Assembly: GCF_030272615.1 (NCBI RefSeq)
Contig: NC_081406.1
Location: 263,342,624 to 263,406,623 of the forward strand
Direction of reading: 5' to 3'
From: Cryptomeria japonica
Lineage: Eukaryota; Streptophyta; Pinopsida; Cupressales; Cupressaceae
Length of the DNA stretch: 64,000 bases
In this document: positions 34,791-46,535 of the stretch, one piece after another
Layout of the letters: every line of letters starts with the position of its first letter
Position numbering within the stretch: position 1 is the first letter of the stretch
Position numbers and translations under genes: made by a program
Notes under the pieces: model-generated
What the model was told of the DNA's origin: nothing
What the model saw: only the letters and a program-made list of their open reading frames with translations
The model's database searches: none

Positions 34791-36399
34791 ATTTTATTAA
34801 AAAAAAAAAATAACGCATTTTCATTTTGATCAAAGCAATTCGAAGCAAGCGGCGACCATCTTGCCTCCCTGCCCTCCCCCGCCGGAGCGATCTCTGCACA
34901 AGCAAGGTAAGGGCAACTAATTTTTTTCCGCAATCATATTGAGACTGGTTTTTTTTTGCGAATGAATCCATTTTGCAAATTAATCACACGTCGTGTGTAT
35001 GCTACCCCATTTTGCGATTTTTGTTATTGGAGCATTTGCAACTAATTTCTCATGACAAAAAACCCCCTTCGATTATGCTTTGATGGATGTCCATACCTTG
35101 TTCCAAAGCTCCTATTTTGGCACACGCAAGGAGGATGTTGGCAAGCGTTGCAGAGAAACTTTATTAACAAAATACAATAGTTATGGATCATGAAACCCTT
35201 GACCCAATAGACACTACACATGCAAAGCTTGAAATGAGTTAATAAAATGTTTTTGAACCAAATGCTTAACAATATTTAGACACGACAGTAACGAGGATTT
35301 TTACAAAAACAATCCTTAATCATACAATAAATATACATACCAGTTTGTATATTTATCAGACATGGGATACCAGTTACATAGTTGAAAATATAACAATCAA
35401 TGGGAAACAAGGTAACAAGCTTTTACTTTTCAAACCTTGAAACAAAATGAGAATAATGAAAAGATACACATAAATATCCATTGTTACTGAAACCAATGCC
35501 TTTCATTCACTATTCAACGAGTCATCGACTTCCTTACCAAACTATCATGGAATGTCCAAATTTCTTCCTCATCCAAGAAGCAAGAACCCTAACTATCGTG
35601 TGTCATAGCCAGAGCTCGAGATATTGTAAATGAATTTCGATGGGATGATAAAAAAAAGTTAAGTATAATATATTCCCATTTTCTAGTGACATAAAGTGAC
35701 CCATTCTTTTAATGCCTTTAGAAAGTGTTTCAAGCCCAAAGTCTTTTAGACACTATATTCAATGCCGTTAGAAAACTACCAGGCAACAATTCTCTTAGCC
35801 AATGATCAAAACCATATAACATATGCTCACATATTCAAACAGTATCACCAAATTTGATATTCTATGCAATATAAACATAGACTGGAGTAAACATATGAAT
35901 GATGAGTCTTACTAATAAGACCCTTTTCCAAGTACATATTAAATTTTATCTTTGTCAGCCTATATCATATGGTAATGTATCCTTTTTCAAACCATGTAAT
36001 TGTATTTGCATATGATCACTATATTTTTCTATAGCAACCAAAGTCAATGAAGATACATGCTAAGAGATGATTGTTCACTGATGTCACTGTAATGTGAATC
36101 CTGGTCATATTTCCACATGATCACTAAAACCCACCAAAAACAATCAAATGCACTATCATATTAAGACCAAACATGCTATGGTCATGTATCAAGTCATCAT
36201 CATGCATAGACCAAACACGCTCTAGTCATGTATCAATTCAAATACCACATGGATACTTGAAAAGCATCCAATGCCAAATGCAAACTACCTTTTTGACACC
36301 AATGACAAAATCTTATGACAAGGGTCAACACCTTCGTTATTGTGAAGTGATAATATAACTAAAATAACATCCCATGATATTTTCCCCCCACTATAGAAT
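34791..36399. other. CACTA interior, anonymous
   Basis: No coding sequence recognised. A GC-rich stretch near 34850-34890 contrasts with the AT-rich surroundings and precedes a possible splice donor (caag/gtaagg at 34906). This could be the first exon of an old transcription unit, but nothing downstream confirms it. Confidence 0.4.
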
Positions 36400-37500
36400 T
36401 GGGAGCATCAATGTTAGATAGTTCAAAATTAATAAAAAAGAGAGATACAAGAACATGAATCCAATTTGTTGAAGAGGAAACTTCAGTAATTTGAACTCTT
36501 TTCTGATTCCATAGAATAGCTAAACGTCTAGAAGCTCCAATGATTTCATTTAGTGAATGGGTGTTCCTTTTCTAGCTCTAAATTTTTTGTTTCTTATAGG
36601 AGAATAATGTCAGGCCCACCAAACTCAATTTGAGATATAATAAGTTGACTCCTGTTAGGGGCATTTAAGTCCCTAATGTTCCAGGATATTATTTTCATGG
36701 ATACTTATGAGAGCAGAAAATTCTCTAAGACTGCATTTTATCATTGAATGTAGTTTGAAGACCAATTTTTATATCTTCAAGGGTTTTCTTTCTCTTAAGT
36801 GGTGCTCCAACTTTCCATTTAGTCCTCATAATTGGGCTCTTCATTATAGCAAGAGGTGTTTGTCAAATGGTGGATGAAGAGTGTTGGAAAAAGGACGTCT
36901 CTATCTCTGCTAACACTCGATCTCCAATCTCCTTAGCCATTACTGAACAAACCTGGTAAAGGACTTCCCCTATCATAATGTTTAGCTTACCTTCCAACAA
37001 TGGTTGCTTCAAATGATATAACTCCACCAAAGGGGAGAATGAGCTCCAACGTTTCAAATTGACAATAGCAATAGGAAAGGAAAGGGAGCAAGAATGAATA
37101 GTCAACCCAAAAAAGAGATTTTTAGGAAATGGATACAATTGATGACATAGATATATTGGCAATGAAGCTCTCCACACCCTTAGGACAGTTTTACAAAGAT
37201 GAGGGTGGAAAACAACCAACCAAGGAAAAAAGAAATCCATCACACTAAAATCAAAGACTATACCCCATCTTGAAATGTGTGACTATTTAGTAATCCTAGA
37301 AAAATTGTGAAGGGGGTAATTCTTGATAATAGCATTTGGTACAGGTGGTGAAAGAGCCTTAGAATATTTGAATGAGCACAATTGGGGATTCTAAACTAGA
37401 TCAAGACAAACTGTTATTTCTTCAATAGAAAATTCACATGCATTTGAGAAATGCCTAGAAATTTTGTGTCTGGATGATACCTCCTCTCGTTTGTTTATCA
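36400..37500 (-). pseudogene. Antisense LINE fragment (ORF1 C-terminal part and ORF2 endonuclease start)
   Basis: On the minus strand, 37243-36863 has FFFPWLVVFHPHLCKTVLRV followed by WRASLPIYL, resembling the W...F.P....... VW.RLP.LP core of LINE ORF1 (DUF4283 region). Downstream on the same strand, the ATG at 36698-36696 opens MKIISWNIRDLNAPNRSQLI and then FGGPDIILL-stop-ETK, the unmistakable start of an L1 endonuclease. The fragment is truncated at both ends, so it is internal LINE DNA carried within the CACTA and oriented opposite to LINE-A and LINE-B. Confidence 0.75.
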
Positions 37501-40500
37501 CAATATGTTGAGACCACAAACCATGTATACATTGGATCTTCAAAGTTGAAGGGACAAATTTGGTAACATCAAATAATATGGATAACTTAACTTAACTAAG
37601 AATGTTGCATTATCAACAATAAAAATCCCGATCTGGTTTATAGATGCAATTTTGTGGTTGAAATTTGGGTCTCGGGGCTGACATTGAGATAAACATGACT
37701 ATTTTTTAATGAGGATTTGAACTCAAAGCATTGTCACTATCACTTATGGCTATATTAGCTTTTTAAGACACTTTCATAGTGCACTTCACCTATCCTAATA
37801 ATGGACTATCATGAGATTCTTAAGAATGGAAATACTCCAAACATTCATGCCCTCTATGTTGTCATTGTGGTTTTCAATCATTGTGACTACATGCTTTTCA
37901 AGGACCAAGTAGTGTTCTTTTTCATTGTTCTATTGTTCTTCTCAAGCTGCACCAACATAGTTTTATTTAATGGCTTTGTTTTGATAGTGATTTCTCCATG
38001 GCTTCCACTGTCTTTTTCTTGGTACATTCAATGCATTGCCATCTATCACTACTATTTATTGTCCTTTTACCTTTATTGAGGTTGTTCTCATACATGTCAT
38101 TCACTTTGTCTATGAGTATATCTCAACCAATTCACTGTTGTAAGTAGAAATAAAAGATTAGTCTCATCTCTTTTACTATTTTAGACCTTCATAGTAATCT
38201 TTGCAATATATCATTTCCTTCCAATTATATGGAATAATGATTTTCTTTTTATGGAATGTGATGAAGGCTTGAGTGTGTCTTCTTGAACAAAAAGAGGACT
38301 TAGAGAAAGTAGATTCACATAAGGATAGGTGGATTTTCCTAAAGATGAAGGGATAAGACTTAACAAAAAGAGGACTTAGTATGATGACAAGGAGGATTCA
38401 TTTAAGGATATGGTATATTCACCTAAGGGATAGTGTATTCTCCCAAGAATATGGAAAAATTATTGATTGGTGGAATGACATACTAGATCAAGGAATGATA
38501 CAAGGGTAGATTCACCTAAATATAGGGTAAATTCAGCTAAAAGGGTACCCATGAGATTGTGGTACTGAGTACCTATCTATAGATGGTGTATTTGGATACA
38601 AGTATGATGAAACCATGCTTGTGTATGATGAAACAAAGTCCAGATCTCTATTATAGGTCCAACATAATCTCTATTATTTGAGACACCATTTTATTAGCAT
38701 ATCCAATTAGGGTAATTTATGGGTTTAATTATGGATCATGTTGTCTATTTCTATGCACTATTGAACTTATTTGGATGTATTGTGATTATTTTAATTTTGA
38801 AGTTATAAATAAATTATGTTTGTACCTTAGAAAGGGTAACTCCAATTGATGTTTGGGCAGTTTATTTGAAAACTTATGGTGATTATTACCCTATGTTATG
38901 TAATGGAGTTATTTTTACACTAAGTAATTAACTAGAAAAATGAATTTGTATTGTTGTACAAGTATGATACAATACAAGTATGATGAAACCATGCTTGTGT
39001 GTTTACATGTTTGTGCATCCTATTGAGAACCAACCTCGTTGTTGAGGAACTCAATAAATGTGGTGTTAACTAGAAGAATGGAAAACTCAAGAAGCTATGG
39101 TGACATATTGTGGCATTAGTAGGGATTATCTCTATTGATCACACCTTTCAAAGATAGTATCCCCTACTTCTCCTCATAGAATGGACCATTGGATGGCTCA
39201 TAGTGGTATCCTATCCTACATTTATCTTGATGGCATTTCTGATAGTTGATATGTGGTTCTTGGTATGGGTTTCCTCTTACGCTATTATCTTATTTATATC
39301 TTTGTTCCAACATGTGAAGATTGATTTTTGTCATGCTATGATGATTTTCATGTTTGCATGTGTTTTGACATTATGCAAATAGATATGATGTCACACCATA
39401 CTTATGTTTTGATATAGTGTAGGTGATGGTTACATGTTGTTGATGGTAGTGATTTGGGTTCAAAGACACAATTCCACACACACACACAAATATTTGAAGA
39501 TGCATTTTATATTATTCCTTCTTAGGGGCAATTAGTGTTGGAAGATTTGCACACATGTAGAGAGGAACTCATGTTAGATACAATAGGTTGTATTTGATAA
39601 CATATGAATGTACCTCATGATGTATACATATAGCTTTGGTGTGTGACATGCATGCACATTTTTCCATAAGACACATTGCTATGTGGCATGTGCCCTATGC
39701 ATGTCTTCTTTGTGAGGTACGTTGCTATGTGCAATGTGGCCCTAGGTGTGTCTTCTCTATGAGGTGTATTGCCATGATATGTTAGGATTTGTAGTGTGCA
39801 GGCCACAAATGCATGCATGAGGGACTATTATTATAGTCATGTTTTTTGGGCATATAGCCTAGGCATGTCTTCTCCATTAGGTACATGGCCATGCCATGTG
39901 GGAGTTTTTGTGTTCATGCCACATATGCACACATGAGGGACTATTATTGGAGTCATGATGAATCTTCACTCTATTTAGCCACAATCTCTAGTTGTATAGT
40001 CATGTAATGTGCACTTTTAAGGATTGTGAAGTTTCCTTCAATTATTGATGATCTCTCATCTTTGTTGCATGGGCCAACAATTTTATTTTATCTTGTTTGA
40101 ATTAGTTTAATCACTATTGTGAGTTTTTTGTATTGTGTAGTTATTGTGGCTATGTTTGATTTGCTATTGGAATTGAACACATTTATTTGACTTATTATTG
40201 GTACTATTTTTTCTTTCTTTCAATATTTATGATCTTTGGTAGTTTAGTGAAACTCTTGCTATTTTTAAATGTTGCCTTCTTTGTTGTGATGTGATTCCTC
40301 ACCAAGATTGACGTAGATAACCTTGGATGAGTGTATATAAGGAATCAAACATTGGGAAAATTTGAGGATAGGGGTAAGTGTTTGTTGTATGGGTAGCTAT
40401 GATCCACTTGTACATTCGTAGTGATTATTGACGGCTATGTCTTGGAGGCTAATCCCATTAAAAAAACAAGGGGGAAGTCATACATAATCGTATGGATCCT

Positions 40501-40885
40501 CCCTAGTTGTGTGTGGATTCAAGACCATCATTTCATATGGTTCTTGGTTACTTTGTGAGACCATGGCATCCTCTTAGACCAATATGTGAGCCTTGTATTG
40601 TTATCCCTACAATGTGGATGAATAAGTGTATGTTAAAATAAATGCTTTGCTTAGAATACTAAAAAATGTCTCTCAGAAAGTCTGCAACAGGCAAACTTTT
40701 AGTAAGAATTTGCAGACACAATGCTCAGAAATTCACTCAATCGGCCATTAAATACGTTCTCTATTAAGTTCAATGTTTTAAGATGAAAAAGAAGAGTTAA
40801 ATGGTTTTGGTTCGATTTGCAATTTTTGTGAAGCTTTTGCACTGAAGTTTCCATAGCCTGATTTTTTTGCCTGTGAAGAAAGACC
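37501..40885. other. CACTA interior, non-coding with short repeats
   Basis: No credible gene. It contains an identical 29-bp direct repeat at 38596-38624 and 38972-39000, the repeat aacaaaaagaggactta near 38287 and 38360, and a minisatellite-like region at 39660-39960. The frame at 37801-38079 is hydrophobic but shows no family signature. Confidence 0.5.
39660..39960. repeat. Degenerate ~47-bp / ~118-bp repeat cluster
   Basis: Units around 'gaggtacgttgctatg' start near 39667, 39713, 39760 and 39877. A second shared block 'atgagggactattatt' occurs near 39815 and 39932, giving a higher-order spacing of about 118 bp. Confidence 0.65.
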
Positions 40886-41170
40886 ATGTCAGATAATATC
40901 AGCGAAGAACAAAATAAGGAGATAATTGCTAGATTATGGTCTAACTTGAAAAGAAAAGGTGATGGGAAATGTTATTGTCCCTGCAAAATTTGTAAGGGCT
41001 TAAAGACTAGAAGACTTCTAATCAAAATAGGTAAGAAACATTGTAGGCAACATGGTCACATTGAAGGGCTTAGAAGGGAGGGATGCTCAGGACACCCTAT
41101 TGTGGTTTCCCCACCAACCTCTACCATTGTGATTAAAGGGATCTCAATCATAGAAGGGTGGATAAGGTAG
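40886..41170 (+). pseudogene. Possible transposase-associated zinc-binding ORF fragment
   Basis: 94 codons from ATG 40886: acidic start (SDNISEEQNKEII), then GKCYCPCKICKGLKTRRLL and IGKKHCRQHGHIEG. The CPC-x2-C ... H-C...H-G-H arrangement resembles the small Cys/His domain found at the start of plant CACTA-type transposase proteins, followed there by a GHIEG-like end. The stop at 41168 leaves no catalytic part, and no TNP2-like transposase follows. I hold the identification loosely. The location within the CACTA supports it. Confidence 0.4.
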
Positions 41171-42298
41171 CATGGATAGGGAGGGCAGGTACAAGTTTAC
41201 CCACTAAGCACACCACCTCATATGGATGGCGGACTACCACATGGGGCCAAGAGGGATGATATATCCACTCTTGGGCTTAGCATGTGGACAACTTCGTGTG
41301 CCCTATCATGTTTCTCATCCAAGCCCTATTATGGTTTAACTCCAATTATGCATTATAGATATTGTGTAGTTCACATAAAATTGAAATAGTTATGAATATA
41401 TGCTATCTAAACCTAGTTGAAATGGTTGCTCTATGAATTATACTTTCAATACTTGTCTAACATGACTGCAGGTTTTATCTTGATGAAAACGTTTGATTGA
41501 TAAAAATCTGAATGAGGTGAAGCACACCAGCTAGAGGAATATGTGGATTGAAGAAACAAACCTGTGGATAAATTCAAACATGGCGGAATCCTAGTTGCAA
41601 CTTTTGTTCTCTGTAAGCATTCAAAAAAATGTTGAATTTGTGATCTATAATTTATGTGTTTCTCAATTTGGTTGACATCTTCAAAATAGACTCAAAAACT
41701 TATTTTTAGTACTGTGTGTTATTATACTTACCTTTTAATATTCTTTAAATAAAGAATGGTTGCAGACAGCAAAGTTCCTTGCAAATAGAAGAAGCTCAGT
41801 TTTGCTTTTGTGACTTTGTCTGTTATGTCTAATTGTCAACAAAATACATAGACGTACTAAAGACGATTATGGTTCATGGTCATTTTTTAAGTTGAAACCA
41901 TTATTATGAATTTTATGAATTTTTTTTTAACATTGACATGGTCAAAGCCTTAACTATGCATACTGTTCTCTTCAGATTATTATCTTACCCCACCTTTTCC
42001 ATTTTAATTCATTTTAGTTTGATTCAATCTTTTAGTCAAGTTTAATGATAGTTTCTATTATGCCTTTTTAATAACAAAGATTAGATGTAGACATTTTCTT
42101 GTCCTTCTATGTTAGTGTGTTCTTATGAGGTCAATTCTTTCTTATCTCAAGAAACCTCATTGACCTACAAATTCTTATACTATGCTACTTACTACCACTG
42201 ATATCTTAACAAAAGAACACAAACATGTAAGGTAAAACTTTCTCTAGAGAAGCCTGAGAAACACTGTAACTAAAATGCCTTGACCTCTTGCCAAGCAT
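41171..42298. other. CACTA interior, non-coding
   Basis: AT-rich sequence with no frame over 60 codons that looks real and no recognised signal. Confidence 0.5.
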
Positions 42299-42379
42299 TT
42301 GATAGTTAAAAGTCTTAAATCCTGTCCAAATCATAGGATAGACATTCAAATCCTGAGATCATTAATTCCCCTAATAAAT

Positions 42380-42735
42380 GGATCCATGGTAGAAGCCTAT
42401 AGAAAATGTGTTCCACAACAGAAAGGCAGATTCAAATTCAATTTTGACATTGCTCCAAAGGACAACCCAGGTATTGCAGGAAGTGGAGGACTCATTATGG
42501 ATAGTGAATGTAAAGCCCTTCGCATTATCAAGCTTTAGCCCTCCACTTTGGCATTAGGGGACTAGAGATAGAAGAACGCTCACTCCTTGTGATCAAAGGA
42601 ATGCAAAAGAAGGGAGTGACCAGCAGGAGATTATATAATATTAGAACAGTATCAGTGCTAAGCACATACATAACTTTTGCACATTGTTATGAATAGGCAA
42701 AGTTGGCAAACAAACCAGCGGAACTCATCGTCTCC
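42380..42735 (+). pseudogene. RNase H (RVT_3) fragment inside the CACTA element
   Basis: The frame 42299-42538 holds CVPQQKGRFKFNFDIA, NPGIAGSGGLIMDSECKAL, the N-terminal half of an RVT_3 RNase H (P..G..KFNFDGA...NPG.AG.GG...D). After a stop it continues with LALHFGIRGLEIEERSLLVIKG and, near 42700, AKLANKPAE, matching the middle acidic motif and the closing N..A...A motif. The lower number of breaks than in LINE-A suggests a younger or host-derived source. No RT lies upstream, so it may be a captured host RNase H-like gene or a LINE remnant. Confidence 0.6.
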
Positions 42736-43154
42736 AGAGGTACCCTTAAAAGCAATCAAATAATTTACTAACATCATTAAAAAACTATCCAAAAGTAAAC
42801 ACTAGATTTCACTTATAAGACGAATAATTTCAATAATTTGAGCGAATAGCCATCTGACATCCCATGTTTAAACCTTTCCCGCTAGCATGCAAATATGTAA
42901 ACTAAGCTCTAAGGACCAGGAAAATAAACAACTATAAGCAATCTATTCTGTACAATAGAAAACTAGGATCATATAGAACCTATGTTTTTGTTGTAATTAA
43001 TCAGCCCTGAACAAATAAAAGAATGTGATATCATAGAACCTATTGTTTTATGCTCATAAATGACAATGGAATTCAACTTGCAATACCATTATTTCCAGAG
43101 TTTACAAAAATTCTTCCCGACTTGTTTAGATTCTGATGTTCATGAAATATGTAG

Positions 43155-43460
43155 GGTTGGGTGTTATTAATAGTACAAGCACATTTTCCTTCACTAAAGC
43201 CTCTGGCATGTGAAATGGGAAGTGCATACAAAGCTGGGATTTGCAAGCAGGTGGAAGGTGGACAAACTATAATACTCTACACTGGTTTGTATGTCATGGC
43301 TCTTGGTGTTGGAGGCATTAAGGGCTCTTTGCCTATTCATGGGGTAGAACAATTTGATGAGAATGATGGAAAAGAGAGAAAGTTGATATCAAATTTCTTC
43401 AAATGGTTTTTGTACAACATAAGCATTGCACTTGTAATAGCTTTCTTTCTATCATATACA
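43155..43460 (+). pseudogene. Captured NPF (nitrate/peptide transporter) exon fragment
   Basis: The frame (VLLIVQAHFPSLKPLACE ... GGQTIILYTGLYVMALGVGG, IKGSLPIHGVEQFDENDGKE, SNFFKWFLYNISIA) matches the conserved middle of plant NPF/PTR transporters: LYL.ALG.GGIK, HGA.QFDE.D, FFNWF. The frame begins after a splice-acceptor-like 'aaatatgtag' (AG at 43153-43154), so the fragment looks like a genuine exon with its preceding intron. It has no internal stop until 43512. Similarity ends after about 43450, so most transmembrane helices are missing and it cannot be a transporter. It lies inside the CACTA and is probably a transposon-captured copy. Confidence 0.8.
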
Positions 43461-43514
43461 CTATATGCAAAATTAACTCGTTGTCTCAGATCAAATAACA
43501 GTTTGTTTGCATGA

Positions 43515-45000
43515 CGACATTTCATAATGTACAATAATGGATTTATGCTTTCATCAAGCTTTAATTATTAGCCACTTTTCTACAAAACCTTCTTTCTGCA
43601 ATCATTGACATATTTTTAATGTTTATTGTAAAATTTACATAGTGTGGAAAAGTTTTATTTACAGTTGTTATACTTATTCTATACACATCCTTTTATAATT
43701 AATTTTTTAAGTTGTATATATATTTGCATCCCACCCCGCCCCCTTTGTCATCCCCCTGTCGTCCCCAAACTTAAGCCCTTGGTATGTTAAGATATGAAAG
43801 CTCATAATAGTTTCATTTGATATGTTAATCGAGGAAAAACCTACAATATATAGCTTTTAGGATTCCAAATCCATGAGGATCATGAAGAGGTAGAAAACCC
43901 AAAAAAGAAATTGCTTATCCAAGTTTCCAAATTTGTGACAAGGAAAAAGTAGAATCTCAATCAAAGAAGGAGAATGTGCAACTCATTATATTATTCTACC
44001 TAAGTAAAAATATTACCTAATTAAGCTTTTTAATAGTGGAATATCACACTTAGGATAAAACATATCCAAGGTAAATAAAATATTACATTGATAGGCTTCT
44101 TTGGTTGCTCTAAAAGTGGTGCCTTATGAATTATGTTCTTGGATAATAAGTTTCCAAATTCTGGGCACTCTTGATAGCTTCTCGTAGAGATTGTGATTCG
44201 AAGGCTTTAACCAAACCTTTCAATGGTTTCCGTTAATGTGTTTTTTATGAACTATGCAACACAAACTAAAATAATAAGTATTCTATCCTCTCTTGAACAA
44301 AATCCTCCCAAGTGCTAAACTACGTGATCAAATGGGATGACTCCAAGATTCCAATAGTCAGGTCTTGGCTTTATATTGCAGATAGACTCAATGATTGTGA
44401 TGTGATATCTGCTGGAATCACAAGGGGGACTTATGTTGCTTGGGTCAAGACCTATCCATTCTCATGTTTCATGATTGATTTACACTCCATGATTTAGGTC
44501 ATCCTTGAGCAACATCTCGACTTAGCCAAATTTTGCTTTTTGTACCCTAATTCTTTAATTTTGACCCCTTACTAGCATTGCCTTAGGTTTTATTGGAATT
44601 CTTGTTTCTCTAGCATGGGCACATTTCTAGGGTTCATTCACACAAATTGCTCTTGATGAGAAAGCTAGTATCATGACCATGACTTAAACAAAATTTTAAC
44701 TTAGTCAAATTATCTCCTCCAAACTTCTATGAGTTCATCGCCTTCATGCTTCATCATTTGGATGTCTTTTGTGATTGGAAGGTAATTCTTGACCACCATA
44801 CCTCAATCTTGACCTATGCTATACCCTAAAACCCTAGAACCTAGTCATGTTTACAATTGAGATCTTGGTGACTTGATCACTTAATACAACTTAATCATGC
44901 AGGTCTCATCTAACTCAAACTCCAACACTTAAGTAAATCAACCCTAGCAACCAAGTACTTTGGGAAATATCTTGCAACTTGACAACATGGGTAATTATGG
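43515..45000. other. CACTA interior, non-coding
   Basis: Mostly AT-rich. A GC-rich spot with CCCC runs lies at about 43730-43770. The 61-codon frame at 44312-44497 has no family signature. No other features were recognised. Confidence 0.5.
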
Positions 45001-45024
45001 AGGAATGGAAGGTGAGACCTATAG

Positions 45025-45192
45025 AGGTGAGAGAGAGAGAGAGGGTGGGAGGAAGAGATAATGACCTGGAGAGGGTAGAGAAAGAGAAGTAGAGAGGGAG
45101 AGAAGAAGAGAGGGATGGAGAAAGAGACCTAGAGAGGGGGGAGAGAAGAAATATAGTAGAGAGGGATAGAGAAGAGAGATAGAAGAGAGATA
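45025..45192. repeat. GA-rich purine tract
   Basis: Imperfect 'gagaga' and 'ggagag' repeats just inside the right subterminal region. Similar in composition to 1-1690, but no shared unique sequence was seen. Confidence 0.8.
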
Positions 45193-45229
45193 CCAATGTC
45201 AATCTTTTTCTATAATTTTTTTTTTCTGA

Positions 45230-45504
45230 AAAATCAGCCTATAGGAGAGTTCTGACGAGGATACTGTGCATTCAACAACACTCCTCTGTCGGAATTTTAT
45301 CCTTTGGAGTCAAAATTATGACGATAGGCCGAGATCATGACGATATTCTTTTGGGGTATGAGCATCCATGGCAGCTGTCAGAAAGGTTGGAGGTGATGTC
45401 GGAATTGTGACGACCACAAGGATAGTCGGAACTTTCGACACAAAGTTTTCAACGACTTTTTTTGTCGATAGTGTGACAAAATTGTGTCGGAATTACGATG
45501 AGTT
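45230..45504. repeat. Right subterminal repeats of the CACTA element
   Basis: At least four copies of gtcggaa(t/c)t occur, near 45288, 45398, 45425 and 45485. Several are followed by 'gacgac' or 'cgac', and further 'atgacgat' variants lie between. The left end carries the same motif in both orientations. Confidence 0.75.
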
Positions 45505-45536
45505 GCCATCGAAATTTTGACCCGAATGTACTAGTG
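45505..45536 (-). repeat. Right terminal inverted repeat of the CACTA element
   Basis: Ends ...GACCCGAATGTACTAGTG, the reverse complement of the left terminus with a few changes. AGT follows. Confidence 0.88.
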
Positions 45537-45539
45537 AGT

Positions 45540-46530
45540 AAAAGTATAAATGAGATGGATATTATAGATATGAGGAGAACAAAGAGGATGAGGATGAAGA
45601 AGAGGACTAGCTCAATTGTTGGGACTTAGGTGGCAAGGAAATTTTTTTGTAGGATTTATTACTAGTGGATTAGGGATTCATGCAGGTGAGCTGGGTATCC
45701 ATCACTTTGTCAGAACTTTTTTCAAACAAAGTCTCTAAGTTTGTTTCCTTTAAGGAGGCTCTTTGTAAAAGTGATTCAATGGGAAGTTTTGCATTAGTGT
45801 TGCTTAGGGGATTTATTTTCCTTGTGGCTATCCTTATGAAACCCATATTTCTTTTGGGGTTGATTTTCCTTATGGTGTGAATCCCACAATTACTAGGGAT
45901 GAGTTTGTGAGCCATGACATATTAGGAAGCTTTACGGTGGTTTTGGATCGAAAAGACTTTGTCTTGTTGCCAAGCCCGAGGTTGCATCTAGGAGGCTCTA
46001 GTTCCTCTTTGGTGGTATCTCCCTCTCTTGGCTATGGTGAGCATGGGAATTTAGGTCTCCTTTTAGATTCTTCTTTGTAGGATTCTAGTTTTGATGAGGC
46101 ACACATATATATTATAATTGCGATGTAGCTATTGGGAGTGTGGGCGAAGGTGAATGCCCTAGGTGTGTGAACTTGTCACTACTATTATTGAGGAGTCCCA
46201 CTCTTCCACTTTGCATGAGGAATTTATTAGTGATGATGATTTAAATTTAATTGTCCTTGCATAGGTTGTGGTTGAGGGGTAAATACAAATTGCTATCACA
46301 AACTATCTTATTGCTAACTAGACTACTTGATTTAGGAACTCGCTTGTTGGAAGATTCTATAATAATTGTCTCAAAATTAATGATGTATGAAGATGGTTGC
46401 ATAAAAAATGGAAACTAGGAGGTTATATTGAGGTAATTTCTATGTTGAATATTTTTTCCTTTTTTATTTTCCAATTTGGATGATTGCTCAATGATTCTTT
46501 TGGAAGGTCCTTAGTTTTCCCACGATGGCC
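45540..46530. other. Anonymous DNA between CACTA and Copia 3
   Basis: Short open frames at 45680-45880 and 45877-46080 (FVSHDILGSFTVVLDRKDFV, SSLVVSPSLGYGEHG) read like protein but match no family I know. They could be a decayed retrotransposon gag or ORF1. Nothing else was recognised. Confidence 0.35.
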
Positions 46531-46535
46531 TTTGT
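46531..46535. repeat. Target-site duplication of Copia 3, left (TTTGT)
   Basis: Repeated exactly at 52319-52323 after the 3' LTR. Confidence 0.9.

Larger units (their letters stand above)
34670..45536. mobile_element. CACTA (En/Spm) DNA transposon carrying gene fragments
   Basis: The left end begins CACTAATACATT and the right end finishes AATGTACTAGTG. The ~31-bp terminal inverted repeats match at most positions with two small gaps. A 3-bp AGT duplication flanks the element. Subterminal DNA at both ends carries repeats of 'gtcggaatt' and 'gacgac' type. The interior (10,867 bp) has no complete transposase. It holds an antisense LINE piece, a possible transposase-associated ORF, an RNase H piece and an NPF transporter exon. 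It is best described as a non-autonomous, gene-fragment-carrying CACTA. Confidence 0.85.

Noticed and set aside
34589-35272. Minus-strand frames near the left CACTA terminus
   Set aside because: They overlap the terminal and subterminal repeats and read as low-similarity shadows.
37801-38079. 92-codon hydrophobic frame inside the CACTA
   Set aside because: Low-complexity T-rich translation with no recognisable family.
45025-45192. Possible relationship of this GA tract to the 1-1690 repeats
   Set aside because: Only simple purine repeats are shared. The unique unit at 71-350 is not present here.
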